Below are positions 29,985 through 39,512 of a stretch of 64,000 nucleotides of DNA, one piece after another; positions within the stretch are counted from its first letter, which is position 1; the number at the start of each line of letters is the position of its first letter. The notes below the pieces were generated by a model that saw only the letters and a program-made list of their open reading frames with translations, was not told the DNA's origin and made no database searches. Source of the DNA: Microvirga subterranea (GTDB lineage Bacteria > Pseudomonadota > Alphaproteobacteria > Rhizobiales > Beijerinckiaceae); contig NZ_QQBB01000001.1 of the NCBI RefSeq assembly GCF_003350535.1, forward strand, positions 772,115-836,114. Reading direction: 5' to 3'. The translations under genes and the position numbers were made by a program.

Positions 29985-31310
29985 TCAGGCCCGCGAGCCT
30001 GCTCCCGCCGTAGGAGCAGGCGCCTCTACCTCCTCATCCTTCTCCCGCACCGTCTGCAGCGTATCCTGCCGCACCACGAAGCACAGGATCACGAGCGGGA
30101 TGCCGATGCTGGCGGTGGCGGTGAAGAGGAGCGGGTAGCCGTAGGCGTCGACCACCGCGCCGGACGCACCGCCGATCAGCTTGCCCGGAAGGGCGTAGAG
30201 GGAGCTGAGCAGGGCGTATTGCGTGGCCGCGAAGCTCGGGGAGCACAGGCCCGACATGTAGGCGATGAGGGCGGAGCCCGCGAAGCCCGCGGCGAAATTG
30301 TCGGCGCTGATGGTCAGGGTCAGGCCGGGCAGGGTGGCGTTGCCCGACGCCAGCCAGGCGAACATCAGGTTCGAGGCGGCCGCGATGAAGGCTCCGATCA
30401 GGAGCGTCCACCAGAGGCCGAGGCGGGTCAGCGCCAAGCCTCCTGCGAAAGCCCCGATGATGCCGATCCAGACCCCGTAGAGCTTCGACACGTTGGCGAT
30501 GTCGGCCTTGGAGAAGCCGAGGTCGATGTAGAGCGGGTTCGCCATTACGCCGGCGACGAAGTCGGGCAGGCGGAAGCAGGAGATGAGCACCAGGATCGGG
30601 ATGAGGATCGGGCCCTTGCGGCGGAATAGATCCGTCAGCGGCTCGATGATGGCGGCCGCCAGCGACGGGCGCTCCCGCGCGGCTCCCTGGTCGAGGCGCG
30701 GCGCCAGCAGGGTGCCGACGAGGCCGACGCTCATGAGGGCCGCCATGGCCAGATAGGCGCTGCGCCAGTCGACGAATTCCGCGATGTAGAGGGCGCCGGC
30801 TCCGGCGCAGATGAGGGCGAGGCGGTAGCCGAGCTGGTAGGAGGCAGCCATCATGCCCTGGCGCTCCGTCGCTGCGGCGTCGATGCGCCATCCGTCGACC
30901 ACCACGTCCTGGGTGGCGGACGCGAAGGCGACCAGGATCGCCGAAAGGATGGCAAACGTGAGGTTCGCCTGCGGGTCGCTTGAAGCGATGCCGACGAGGC
31001 CCAGAGCCACGCCGAGCTGCGACAGGGCCATCCAGCCGCGCCGCCGGCCGAGGAGGCGGGCCAGGACCGGCACGTCGTAGCGGTCGACGATCGGCGCCCA
31101 GAGGAACTTGAACGAATAGGCGAGCGCCACCCAGCTCAGCATGCCGATCTCGGTGCGGGAGATGCCGGCCTCGCGCAGCCAGGCCGAGAGGGTGCTGAAG
31201 ACCAGCAGGAAGGGCAGGCCGGACGAGAAGCCCAGCGGCAGCATCAGGGCGATGCGGCCGTCGGTCAGGACGTCCCGGACGGAGAGGCGGCGGGCTTCAG
31301 CCATGGTCAC
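29985..31310 (-). CDS. AmpG-like MFS permease
   Basis: 441 residues with about 12 membrane segments. The N-terminus (MLPLGFSSGLPFLLVFSTLSAWLREAG) and WAPIVDRYDVP match the AmpG family, which imports anhydro-muropeptides for cell-wall recycling. It ends 7 bases from the end of the xylose dehydrogenase gene, convergently. AmgK- and MurU-like enzymes at 2175-4492 could act on imported sugars, so recycling is plausible. Other AmpG-like carriers exist, and the substrate is not proven. Confidence 0.8.
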   Translation of the reverse strand: MTMAEARRLSVRDVLTDGRIALMLPLGFSSGLPFLLVFSTLSAWLREAGISRTEIGMLSWVALAYSFKFLWAPIVDRYDVPVLARLLGRRRGWMALSQLGVALGLVGIASSDPQANLTFAILSAILVAFASATQDVVVDGWRIDAAATERQGMMAASYQLGYRLALICAGAGALYIAEFVDWRSAYLAMAALMSVGLVGTLLAPRLDQGAARERPSLAAAIIEPLTDLFRRKGPILIPILVLISCFRLPDFVAGVMANPLYIDLGFSKADIANVSKLYGVWIGIIGAFAGGLALTRLGLWWTLLIGAFIAAASNLMFAWLASGNATLPGLTLTISADNFAAGFAGSALIAYMSGLCSPSFAATQYALLSSLYALPGKLIGGASGAVVDAYGYPLLFTATASIGIPLVILCFVVRQDTLQTVREKDEEVEAPAPTAGAGSRA

Positions 31311-31389
31311 CTTCGAAAAGCAGCAAGCGGCCGGCCGTCATGGCAAGCCCTCGGGGCGACACGATGGCACCGGGGGCGTTGACGCGCTG

Positions 31390-32235
31390 TTAACGATCTC
31401 GCGCCGTCGCGAACATCTGGACCTGGGCCTCCGCCACCGGCTGCGACGTCATCCGGTGGATGGCGTCGGCCACGCCGCCGGCAAGGCAGTCATAGCCTCG
31501 GTCGCCCATGTGGAAACCGTCCGCGGACAGCATGGCGCGCAGATCCTCCGGCGAGCGGCTGTTCCAGCCCTTCATGAGCGCGTAACGGGAGAAGACCGAG
31601 ACCTTGCGCGTGTCGCCGGTCGCGCCGACGGCCTCCACGAAGCGCTCGTAGCGGGCGAGGTCCTTGATGGTCGGGAAATATTGCTGGTCCAGGAGGATCA
31701 TGGGCGTGCCGGCCTTCTGGGCGGCCGAGATTCCCTGGTCCAGCAGGGCGCGGAAGCGCTCCTCGTCGACTCCGTTCACGGCGTCGTTGGTGCCGACCTG
31801 CCAGATCACGAGGTCGAAGGGCTCCGCCTTCAGGGCCGCCTCCAGGCGCTCGATGGTCTGGATCGCCGTCTCGCCGCCCCGTCCGGCATTCACCACCGTG
31901 ACGTTTTCTTTCCAGCGCGCCTCGAGGTCGTCCTCGAGCTGGGCCGGATAGGAATGGTCGGGCGAGGAGGCGCCGATCCCTTCCGTCGAGGAGGAGCCGA
32001 TCGCCAGGATGCGCACGCTCTCATGACGGGCGAGCTTGGCCTTGATCGAGCCGATGGCGCCCCGGGCCGTGAAGATGCCTTGGCTCGTGCCGCAGGCGCC
32101 GCCATTGGCGGCGGCAGGCGTCTGCAGGCTGGGGAGCGCGATGCTTAAGGCGAGAGCCGCCCCGGAGAGGCGGAGGACAAACCGAGATTTTCTGCTCCGC
32201 CCTTGTGCGGGGGAGCGGAGCTGACCTTGTTCCAT
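31390..32235 (-). CDS. Secreted SGNH/GDSL hydrolase
   Basis: 281 residues. A signal-like segment lies at about 19-43 (FVLRLSGAALALSIALPSL then AAA). Block I is GSSSTEG at 80-86, block III includes QVGTNDAVNG, and block V is DGFHMGDRGYDC, completing an SGNH esterase or acyl-hydrolase. Its start overlaps the end of the OpgC-like gene by 91 bases in another frame, and no later in-frame start exists. It may modify an acylated glycan together with the OpgC-like acyltransferase. Confidence 0.8.
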   Translation of the reverse strand: MEQGQLRSPAQGRSRKSRFVLRLSGAALALSIALPSLQTPAAANGGACGTSQGIFTARGAIGSIKAKLARHESVRILAIGSSSTEGIGASSPDHSYPAQLEDDLEARWKENVTVVNAGRGGETAIQTIERLEAALKAEPFDLVIWQVGTNDAVNGVDEERFRALLDQGISAAQKAGTPMILLDQQYFPTIKDLARYERFVEAVGATGDTRKVSVFSRYALMKGWNSRSPEDLRAMLSADGFHMGDRGYDCLAGGVADAIHRMTSQPVAEAQVQMFATARDR

Positions 32236-33308
32236 TCGAGATAGCGCGCCAGAGCCAGGAGACCGAAGATGCCGACGATGGTGAATACCATGCCGATGAT
32301 CTGCGGACTAGCGGACGACTTCACGGCGGTCAGCGTCATGATGACCTGTCCGAGCGCGCTCAGCAGGGACCCGACCGCGAAGATCATGAGCCCGTTCCGG
32401 CCCAGGCGCATCATGTCGGGGCCGATGATGGTCCGCTTCAGGACGTTGCCGACGCAGAGCTGGGTGAGCACGTAGCCGAGCAGCAGGAAGTGGACGAGCC
32501 GACCGAGCCCGAGATCGGACTTTCCGAGGTCGAGAGGGACGAAAAGCACGTCGCGCAGGCCGGGAATGAGGCCGAACCCGTCCCGCACGATTGCCGCGGA
32601 GGCGACGAGCAGCACGAGGGCGACGCCCGTGGCGCGGCGGTTGTAGGGCATCGGTCGGCCGGCGAAGACGATCCCGGTCACGATGCCGATCGTGAACAGG
32701 AGCTGCCAAGCGAAGGGATTGAAGAACCAGGTGCCGGGCTCCGGCCAGCTTGGCAGCGCCAGATGGCCCATGCGGGCGAGGACGTAGATCGCGCCGGACA
32801 CGGCGAGCACGAGCGCCACATGCACGCGGGCGAGGACCAGGGCGACGGGAGCCCAGAGCATCAGGGCGATGTAGAGGGGCAGGATGTTGAAATAGCCGAG
32901 CTGGTGCCCGAGCAGCAGAATGCCCGTGACGCCCTTGGCCGTGTCGCCGAACACCATGTTGCGGCCGTCGGCCTCGATCAGGCCGATGTCGTCGCTCAGT
33001 TCATAGCCGATCGAGAACAGGGCGATGGCGGCCGCCGTCATGATCAGGTGCATACGGTAGAGCTCGAATGAGCGCCGCAGGCAGCGCCTGACGACTCCGA
33101 GAACGTCGCCGCGCGGAATGCGCGGGTAGTAGACGAGCGCCACCGACAGGCCTGAGATGAAGATGAAGGCCTCGGCGGCATCAGAGAAGCCGAAATTGCG
33201 CGGCGTCGCGTGCTCCAGCAGATTTCCGGGGATGTGATTCACGAAGATGATCACGAGCACGAGGCCGCGCCAGAAATCGATCGTCGTGTTTCGTCCCAGG
33301 ATCTTCAT
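32145..33308 (-). CDS. opgC: OpgC-like membrane acyltransferase
   Basis: 387 residues from the ATG at 33308 (an upstream ATG at 33326 adds six residues). It starts TIDFWRGLVLVIIFVNHIPGNLLEH, the hallmark of OpgC, and has about ten membrane segments. OpgC adds succinyl groups to osmoregulated periplasmic glucans. The last 25 residues (after ARYLEWNKV) look unrelated to the family and run into the SGNH gene over a hairpin, suggesting a C-terminal extension. The partner glucan synthase is not visible. Confidence 0.85.
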   Translation of the reverse strand: MKILGRNTTIDFWRGLVLVIIFVNHIPGNLLEHATPRNFGFSDAAEAFIFISGLSVALVYYPRIPRGDVLGVVRRCLRRSFELYRMHLIMTAAAIALFSIGYELSDDIGLIEADGRNMVFGDTAKGVTGILLLGHQLGYFNILPLYIALMLWAPVALVLARVHVALVLAVSGAIYVLARMGHLALPSWPEPGTWFFNPFAWQLLFTIGIVTGIVFAGRPMPYNRRATGVALVLLVASAAIVRDGFGLIPGLRDVLFVPLDLGKSDLGLGRLVHFLLLGYVLTQLCVGNVLKRTIIGPDMMRLGRNGLMIFAVGSLLSALGQVIMTLTAVKSSASPQIIGMVFTIVGIFGLLALARYLEWNKVSSAPPHKGGAENLGLSSASPGRLSP

Positions 33309-33492
33309 CGTTCCACTCTTATGCATGCATGAGACAGAACGCCCACGCCTGACGGCGGTTCAGCGCGGCCATTTCGGGCGCGCCGCTACAAGGTTCGGCG
33401 AATCTGTTGAGTCTCGCATGGTTTAGCGGAAGAGGTTTAAAGATCGATATGCGCGAGCCTTCACATTCGCATGAGCCAGGTGCAGGGCTCGC

Positions 33493-34317
33493 TCACTTCC
33501 TGCCGATCTCCTTGCTGAGCTTGGTGAGGAAAACCTCCAGCGCCTGCTCCGGCGGGCATTCCCTTTCCGTCAGGACCTTCAGTCCCCACTGCCCCAGCAC
33601 CGCTTCCTCGATCGGGTTCGGGCGCAGCATGAACACGTAGGATTGCGGCCTGTTGCGCTCGAATCCCGAGCCGGCCCAGGTCCGCCAGAGGCGATGCAGC
33701 AGGAAGCGGATGTTCAGGTCGGTCATGCTGTAGCCGATGAACAGGATTGTCTTGCCCAGCGCATCGGACCGGAACTTGATGTCGAGCGGCGACTCGAAGG
33801 AGAGGCGGTCGAGGTAATCCGTCTCGGCAATGACGATGGACTCGTCGTCGTCGAAGTCGCCATGGTATTTCACGATCTGCGGCACCCCGTCGCGGATGCG
33901 GGCGATGTCCTTCGCGTTGACGATCTTCACGAAGTCCTTGCCGTGCAGCTCGAAGGCCGTCTCGAGATTGCGGTCGAAGTTCGTGGTGTAGATGATCGGA
34001 AAATCGAGGCGGCAGATCAGTTCGTGCACCTTCGAAGCCTTGAGGGCCTTTTCGGGAATGGTCCAGTTGCGGTCCATCCAGCTGCGCAGCGGCCCGATGC
34101 TGCCCTGCCTGAGCCTGTAGAACTCCGCCAGGGTGAGGTGATTGATCTCCCCGTCGGGAATGTCCTTCAGATCGATGCCGAGCTCGGCGGCGATGTGCTG
34201 CACCAGGGTGCGCCAGGAGGGCAGGCCTACGGTCATCGATACCCCGGCGCCTGCGAACAGGATGGCTTGGCGCTCCTTGACGGCTTCGATCAGGTCCTCC
34301 ACTCCAACGCACTCCAT
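33493..34317 (-). CDS. SIR2-family protein
   Basis: 274 residues. The NAD-binding segments of the SIR2_2 type are present: ILFAGAGVSM at 19-28, IYTTNFDRN at 109-117, KYHGD at 150-154 with His152, and IGYSMTD at 194-200. No zinc-binding Cys cluster is evident, so it is not a classic protein deacetylase. Such proteins cut NAD+ and some act in anti-phage defence. It is divergent from a Nudix gene by 84 bases. No other defence gene is adjacent, so that role is only a possibility. Confidence 0.85.
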   Translation of the reverse strand: MECVGVEDLIEAVKERQAILFAGAGVSMTVGLPSWRTLVQHIAAELGIDLKDIPDGEINHLTLAEFYRLRQGSIGPLRSWMDRNWTIPEKALKASKVHELICRLDFPIIYTTNFDRNLETAFELHGKDFVKIVNAKDIARIRDGVPQIVKYHGDFDDDESIVIAETDYLDRLSFESPLDIKFRSDALGKTILFIGYSMTDLNIRFLLHRLWRTWAGSGFERNRPQSYVFMLRPNPIEEAVLGQWGLKVLTERECPPEQALEVFLTKLSKEIGRK

Positions 34318-34401
34318 CAGCGTCCGTGCGCTGACAACGCGGAAACCCGTCGTTAGGCTTCAGATAACGGATCGGATGTGTGGAACAGGAGCAGTCGGAC
34401 C

Positions 34402-34977
34402 GTGACAGGCTATCGGATCACCAAGGTCGCACCCCTCTTCGAGGGCTGGCGGAAGATTCTCGGATTTACGGTCCAGAAGCCCGACGGCGACTCGATGGAT
34501 CGCGAGATCCTGGAAGCCGACGACGCGGCGGCCGTGCTCCCCTACGACCGCGAGCGGCGCACGGTCATCCTCGTGCGCCAGTTCCGCGTTCCCGCCCTGC
34601 ACCGGAACGGCGAGCAGGCCCTGCTCGAAGCGATTGCGGGTCTTCTGGAGGGCGGAGATCCGAAGGACTGCGCCATCCGCGAGGCCATGGAGGAGGCCGG
34701 CCTGCGGATCTCGAGTGTCGAGCCGGTCGGGAGCGCTTGGTCGTCTCCGGGCGCAATGACCGAGACGATGCACCTGTTCCTGGCCCCCTACAGGCAGTCC
34801 GACCGGGTGGCTGAGGGCGGCGGTCTCGCCGAGGAGCACGAGGACATCGAGGTGCTGGAGATCGGCTGCGCGGAACTCGCCCGGATGCTCGACCGCAACG
34901 AGATCCACGACCTGAAGACCTTGAGCCTCGCCCAGGCCTTAAGGATCCGGCATCCGGACCTGTTCGAGAAGGCCTGA
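34402..34977 (+). CDS. Nudix hydrolase, NudK-like
   Basis: 191 residues from a GTG at 34402 preceded by AGGAG (an ATG at 34378 lacks a ribosome site). The Nudix box is LLEGGDPKDCAIREAMEEAG, with the catalytic REAMEEAG half intact and a family-typical altered first half. The order RQFR, GSAWSSPGAMTE and EHEDIEVLE matches NudK, which hydrolyses GDP-mannose, or ADP-ribose pyrophosphatases. It lies divergent from the SIR2 gene and 12 bases from the TerB-like gene, convergently. Confidence 0.88.
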   Translation: MTGYRITKVAPLFEGWRKILGFTVQKPDGDSMDREILEADDAAAVLPYDRERRTVILVRQFRVPALHRNGEQALLEAIAGLLEGGDPKDCAIREAMEEAGLRISSVEPVGSAWSSPGAMTETMHLFLAPYRQSDRVAEGGGLAEEHEDIEVLEIGCAELARMLDRNEIHDLKTLSLAQALRIRHPDLFEKA

Positions 34978-34988
34978 GGGATTGCCCC

Positions 34989-35924
34989 TCAGGCCTTGAT
35001 GGCTCCGGACGCGAGCGCGTCGATCTGGGCCACGACCTTCGGGTCGAGCCCCAGGGCGGCCGAGAGATGGGCGAGGAAGACCCGCTCCTCCACGGTGTTC
35101 GGGGTGATGATGCGCCGGGCCGCCGTATAGACCTGCACGGCCTGCTCGGGCGTCCTCACGGCGGCGGCCAGATCGGTCGCGCTCGCCGGACGGTCGAGTT
35201 CCGCTTCAATGACCTTCACGCCTTCCCCGTCGATCCCGGCGCGGGTCAGGGTGCCCAGAATACGCTCGCGCTCGTCCTGGTCGATCCGCCCGTCGGCGGC
35301 GGCCGCGGCGATCATGGCGCGCATGACCAGGAGGGCGGTGTCGCCGCTGCCCGCGGCCTCGGCGGCCGGGGCCGGCAGGGCCGCCGGTTCGGGCCCGGAC
35401 GCGACCGGAATCGCCGAACCTTCGATCACCGGAGCCTCCGCTCCCTTGTTGAGGAAGCGGTTGAACAGGGCCGTGCCCTTCGATTTGGCCTGGGCCGTGA
35501 GCTTGCGCCCGGCCTCCGAATTCACCACGGCCTTGGTGAGGCCAAGCACCACCGCGTTCATGGCGGCGTTGCCCTGCGGCGTCTTCAGGAATTCCTGGGC
35601 CTTGCCGAGCAGCAGGTCCGTCAGGTCGGCCGGCGGCGCCGGCGCTTTGGGGGCGGCAGGCTTCGGAGGCGGCGGAGGCTGCTCGCCCTCGGCGGATGCG
35701 GCCTGGGCAGGCGCGTCTGGGGCCGGCGGCGAGGGCCTGTTGGCGATGCCGATGAGCTCGCTCAGGAGCGTGCCGGCCCCGAAGGCCTGGGCGGCGCTGG
35801 CGGGCTTGGCCTCGGCAGGCTTCGTGGCTTCCGGAGCGGGCGCGGGTGCAGGAGCGGTCGGAGCGGGTGCTGGCGGTGTCGCCGGCGTCCCGAGAGCGTC
35901 CAGAAGTTTCTTGGCGTCGAACAT
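34989..35924 (-). CDS. TerB/DUF533-like membrane-associated protein
   Basis: 311 residues from the ATG at 35924 (GGGGGA 7 bases upstream; a GTG at 35939 is alternative). The N-terminal MFDAKKLLDAL is followed by a long Pro/Ala-rich low-complexity linker (about 15-110). The C-terminal TerB-like domain is at about 195-311, with the acidic turn ADGRIDQDERERI. This matches YebE/DUF533 proteins, whose role is unknown. It converges on the Nudix gene. Confidence 0.8.
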   Translation of the reverse strand: MFDAKKLLDALGTPATPPAPAPTAPAPAPAPEATKPAEAKPASAAQAFGAGTLLSELIGIANRPSPPAPDAPAQAASAEGEQPPPPPKPAAPKAPAPPADLTDLLLGKAQEFLKTPQGNAAMNAVVLGLTKAVVNSEAGRKLTAQAKSKGTALFNRFLNKGAEAPVIEGSAIPVASGPEPAALPAPAAEAAGSGDTALLVMRAMIAAAAADGRIDQDERERILGTLTRAGIDGEGVKVIEAELDRPASATDLAAAVRTPEQAVQVYTAARRIITPNTVEERVFLAHLSAALGLDPKVVAQIDALASGAIKA

Positions 35925-36002
35925 GGATCTGTCCCCCACGAATCCATGAAAATCAAAGGAAGAGCTTCGTCAGGATCGTTGAGCTGAAAGAATTTCTCAA
36001 GC

Positions 36003-36539
36003 TTAGAAGATCGACGAGAAGACCATGGTGATCATGCTCCAGACCATCATGGCGCCCATGGCGTAGTAGATCCATTTCGGCATGCCGTTGGCGGCGGGCT
36101 GGCGGACCTGCGCATCGACCGCGTTGATCAGCTCCGCCTGGACCTGCTGTCCCTTCAGAACCAGGAGGGTGAGGCCTTGGATCGCCTCGGCCTGCGCGTT
36201 CAGGAGCGAGACCAGGTGCGAGTCATGGGCCTGCCGGCCCGAATGCGCCTCGTTCACCTCGGTCAGCGATTGGCCGATCTGCCCGATGGCGCCGCGCATG
36301 GCGTCGAAATGCTGGCCCTGCTCGGCCAGCACGAGGCGGGCTTGCGTGATCGGGTCGGGCGCATGCTTCTGGGCGGCCTGGGCCAGATGCTGCATCAGGC
36401 CGTCCGGCCCCTTGGTGATAACCGTCCGGAGCGCGGCCTTGCCGGCCTCCGACGCAAGGGCGGTCTTGGTCATGTCGACGGCCTTGCCGACGATCTGGCC
36501 GGCATTGGAGGTGAAAATGGGCTCGCGGGTCTGTTCCAT
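36003..36539 (-). CDS. Tail-anchored protein of unknown function
   Basis: 178 residues. A mostly helical soluble part (about 1-150), rich in Ala and Gln, ends in one C-terminal membrane segment (WIYYAMGAMMVWSMITMVF). I see no signal peptide at the N-terminus, so it would be a C-terminal anchor in the inner membrane with its bulk in the cytoplasm. It lies 78 bases upstream of the TerB-like gene on the same strand. I do not recognise the family. Coding is supported by codon use. Confidence 0.7.
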   Translation of the reverse strand: MEQTREPIFTSNAGQIVGKAVDMTKTALASEAGKAALRTVITKGPDGLMQHLAQAAQKHAPDPITQARLVLAEQGQHFDAMRGAIGQIGQSLTEVNEAHSGRQAHDSHLVSLLNAQAEAIQGLTLLVLKGQQVQAELINAVDAQVRQPAANGMPKWIYYAMGAMMVWSMITMVFSSIF

Positions 36540-36725
36540 GATCGATCTTCTGAATAGATTCGCAGGGCGAGGGGCTCTCTTAGCGCGTTTGTGCCAAAAG
36601 AGCTATGCTCTATCATTCCAGAAGGATCTATTCCTCTGCGTCACCTTTGCGCGGTGCGCCGGAACACCTTGCGAAACAAGCCGAAAACGGGAGTTCAGCC
36701 GGCTGCACCTACCTCCAATGAGTTC

Positions 36726-37571
36726 CTAAACCCCCAGCCTTTCCGCGTGCCAGCGCAGGTGGTCCTCGATGAAGGTGGCAATGAAGAAATAGGAATGGTC
36801 GTAGCCCTCCTGCCGCCGCAGGGTCAGCGGGATGCCGGCCTCGGCACAGGCCGCCTCCAGGAGCCCGGGCTTGAGCTGGCTTTCGAGGAAGCCATCGGCG
36901 GCGCCCTGGTCGACCAGGAGGTCGGACAGGCGCGCGCCGTCCTCGATGAGGGCGCAGGAATCGTAGTCCCGCCAGGCCGCCCGGTCCGGACCGAGATAGC
37001 CGGAGAGCGCCTTCTCGCCCCAGGGGCAGTTCAGGGGCGACGCGATGGGCGCGAAGGCCGAGACGGCCTTGAAGCGGCCGGGATTGCGCAATGCGATGGT
37101 GATGGCCCCGTGGCCGCCCATGGAATGGCCGGTGATGCCCTGGCGGCCCATGTCGGCCGGGAGATGCTCGGCGACGATCGCCGGCAGCTCGCGCTCGATA
37201 TAGGAGCGCATCCGGTAGTTCTTCGACCAGGGCGCCTCGGTGGCATCCACGTAGAAGCCGGCCCCGAGGCCGAAATCGTAGGCTCCCCCCGGGTCGTCCG
37301 GCACGCCCTCGCCGCGGGGGCTGGTGTCCGGCGCCACGAGGATCAGGCCGAGCTCCGCCGCCACCCGCTGCGCACCCGCCTTCACGGTGAAGTTCTCCTC
37401 CGTGCAGGTCAGGCCCGACAGGAACCACACCACCGGCACCTTGCCGTGTTCCGCCTGGGGCGGGACGTAGACCGCCACGCGCATGGGCGTGCCGGTCTCG
37501 GTGGAGGCGTGGCGGTAGACGAACTGCGTGCCGCCGAAGCAGCGCGACTGGGAGACGACCTCGAGGCTCAA
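36726..37571 (-). CDS. fghA: S-formylglutathione hydrolase
   Basis: 281 residues from a TTG at 37571 with GGGAG upstream; no ATG is nearby. The nucleophile is Ser150 in GHSMGG. The LTCTEENF, PDTSPRG and GYDHSYFFI segments are those of esterase D. It releases formate and glutathione from S-formylglutathione, the step after FrmA. It follows frmA by 14 bases in one operon. The TTG start may keep it at a lower level than the dehydrogenase. Confidence 0.93.
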   Translation of the reverse strand: MSLEVVSQSRCFGGTQFVYRHASTETGTPMRVAVYVPPQAEHGKVPVVWFLSGLTCTEENFTVKAGAQRVAAELGLILVAPDTSPRGEGVPDDPGGAYDFGLGAGFYVDATEAPWSKNYRMRSYIERELPAIVAEHLPADMGRQGITGHSMGGHGAITIALRNPGRFKAVSAFAPIASPLNCPWGEKALSGYLGPDRAAWRDYDSCALIEDGARLSDLLVDQGAADGFLESQLKPGLLEAACAEAGIPLTLRRQEGYDHSYFFIATFIEDHLRWHAERLGV

Positions 37572-37585
37572 GCGCTGTCTCCCGA

Positions 37586-38698
37586 TCAGTACACGATGAC
37601 CGAGCGGATCGACTTCCCCTCGTGCATGAGGTCGAAGGCGGTGTTGATCTCCTCGAGCGGCATCTTGTGGGTGATCAGGTCGTCGATGTTGATCTTGCCC
37701 TCCATGTACCAGTCGACGATCTTCGGCACGTCCGTGCGCCCGCGCGCGCCGCCGAAGGCGGTGCCCTTCCAGACGCGGCCGGTGACGAGCTGGAACGGGC
37801 GGGTGGCGATCTCCCTGCCGGCCTCGGCGACGCCGATGATGATGCTCTCGCCCCAGCCGCGGTGGCAGCATTCGAGCGCCTGGCGCATCACGTCCGTGTT
37901 GCCGGTGGCGTCGAAGGAGAAATCCGCGCCGCCGCCCGTGAGGTCGACGATCGCCTGCACGACCTTGTCGTTGCCGATCTCCTTCGGGTTGATGAAGTCG
38001 GTCATGCCGAATTTCTCGGCCATGGCGCGCTTGGACGGGTTGATGTCGACGCCGATGATCTTGTCGGCGCCGACAATGCGGGCGCCCTGGATCACGTTGA
38101 GCCCGATGCCCCCGAGACCGAACACCACCACGTTCGCGCCGGGCCACACCTTGGCGGTGTAGATCACCGCGCCAATGCCGGTGGTGACGCCGCAGCCGAT
38201 GTAGCAGATCTTGTCGAAGGGCGCGTCCTCGCGGACCTTGGCGAGCGCGATCTCCGGCAGCACCGTGAAGTTCGCGAAGGTCGAACAGCCCATGTAGTGG
38301 AACACGGTCTCGCCGTCGCAGCGGAACCGGCTCGTGCCGTCCGGCATCACGCCCTGCCCTTGAGTGGAGCGGATCGCGGTGCAGAGATTGGTGCGGCGCG
38401 ACAGGCAGGATTTGCAGTTGCGGCACTCGGGCGTGTAGAGCGGGATCACGTGGTCGCCGGGTTTCAGCGTCGTGACGCCGGCGCCGACCTCGCGCACGAT
38501 GCCCGCGCCCTCGTGGCCCAGGATCGCCGGGAACTTGCCCTCGGAATCGAGGCCAGAGAGCGTATAGGCATCCGTGTGGCAGACGCCGGTCGCCATCACC
38601 TCCACCAGCACCTCGCCGGGCTTGGGCCCCTCGATGCGGATGGTCTCGATGGTGAGAGGCTTGCCCGCTTCCCACGCCACGGCGGCCCTGGTTTCCAT
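37586..38698 (-). CDS. frmA: S-(hydroxymethyl)glutathione dehydrogenase (class III ADH)
   Basis: 370 residues. It has the class III zinc ligands: Cys and His in [12 protein letters not shown] and GHEGAG, and the four-Cys structural zinc loop CRNCKSC-SRRTNLC. The NAD site [15 protein letters not shown] is present. It oxidises S-hydroxymethylglutathione, made from formaldehyde and glutathione, to S-formylglutathione. It is the first gene of the frmA-fghA operon. Consistent with a methylotrophy-related or detoxification role. Confidence 0.97.
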   Translation of the reverse strand: METRAAVAWEAGKPLTIETIRIEGPKPGEVLVEVMATGVCHTDAYTLSGLDSEGKFPAILGHEGAGIVREVGAGVTTLKPGDHVIPLYTPECRNCKSCLSRRTNLCTAIRSTQGQGVMPDGTSRFRCDGETVFHYMGCSTFANFTVLPEIALAKVREDAPFDKICYIGCGVTTGIGAVIYTAKVWPGANVVVFGLGGIGLNVIQGARIVGADKIIGVDINPSKRAMAEKFGMTDFINPKEIGNDKVVQAIVDLTGGGADFSFDATGNTDVMRQALECCHRGWGESIIIGVAEAGREIATRPFQLVTGRVWKGTAFGGARGRTDVPKIVDWYMEGKINIDDLITHKMPLEEINTAFDLMHEGKSIRSVIVY

Positions 38699-38841
38699 GA
38701 TGATGCCCTTCCTTGCGAATCTGTGCCGGGACTATGTGAACCGTGGGCGGAGGAGGTCAATAGACTGCGCCCTCGGCCATGAGGGGTTCAAACGGAGGAG
38801 GCCCGGCTATATGTGCTGTGTGCATAACGTGAGGACTTCCC

Positions 38842-39495
38842 GTGTCAGACATCCGCGCCGCCATCATTCCCGTGACGCCGTTCCAGCAGAACTGCACGCT
38901 CCTGTGGAACGACAGGACGAAGAAGGGCGCCGTGATCGATCCCGGTGGCGACCTCGACCGCATCCGCCAGGCCATCGCCGAGACCGGCGTGACCATTGAA
39001 AAGATCCTGCTCACCCACGGCCATATCGACCATGCGGGCGGCGCAGCGGAGCTGAAGGAGGAACTCGGCGTGCCGGTCGAGGGGCCGCACGAGGCCGACC
39101 GCTTCCTGCTCGATCATCTGCCGGAGACCGGCCGCGGCTATGGTCTCAAGGGCGTTCGCGCCGTCACGCCGGACCGCTTCCTGCAGGAGGGCGACACGGT
39201 CACGGTCGGCGACCTGACCCTCGACGTGCTCCACTGCCCCGGACACTCCCCGGGCAGCGTGGTCTTCGTCGCCGGCCCGCAGCGCTTCGCCATCGTGGGC
39301 GACGTGCTGTTCCAGGGCTCGGTCGGGCGCACGGATCTCCCGGGCGGCGACGGCAAGGCGCTCCTCCGCTCGATCAACGAGAAGCTCCTGCCGCTCGGCG
39401 ACGACGTCGCGTTCATCTGCGGCCACGGCCCGACGAGCACCATCGGCCAGGAGCGGCAGACGAATCCGTTTTTGCAGGGTGAAGGGTTGCTTTAA
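38842..39495 (+). CDS. Glyoxalase-II-like metallo-beta-lactamase hydrolase
   Basis: 217 residues. The metal-binding motif THGHIDHAGG (H59, H61, D63, H64) is complete, with CPGHSPGSVVF and VGDVLFQGSVGRTDLPGG following. This matches the YcbL-type glyoxalase II branch, which hydrolyses thioesters of glutathione. It is divergent from frmA by 143 bases and so may belong to thiol-aldehyde handling, but that is inferred. Confidence 0.9.
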   Translation: MSDIRAAIIPVTPFQQNCTLLWNDRTKKGAVIDPGGDLDRIRQAIAETGVTIEKILLTHGHIDHAGGAAELKEELGVPVEGPHEADRFLLDHLPETGRGYGLKGVRAVTPDRFLQEGDTVTVGDLTLDVLHCPGHSPGSVVFVAGPQRFAIVGDVLFQGSVGRTDLPGGDGKALLRSINEKLLPLGDDVAFICGHGPTSTIGQERQTNPFLQGEGLL

Positions 39496-39512
39496 AACTG
39501 ATGGCCTCTCTG

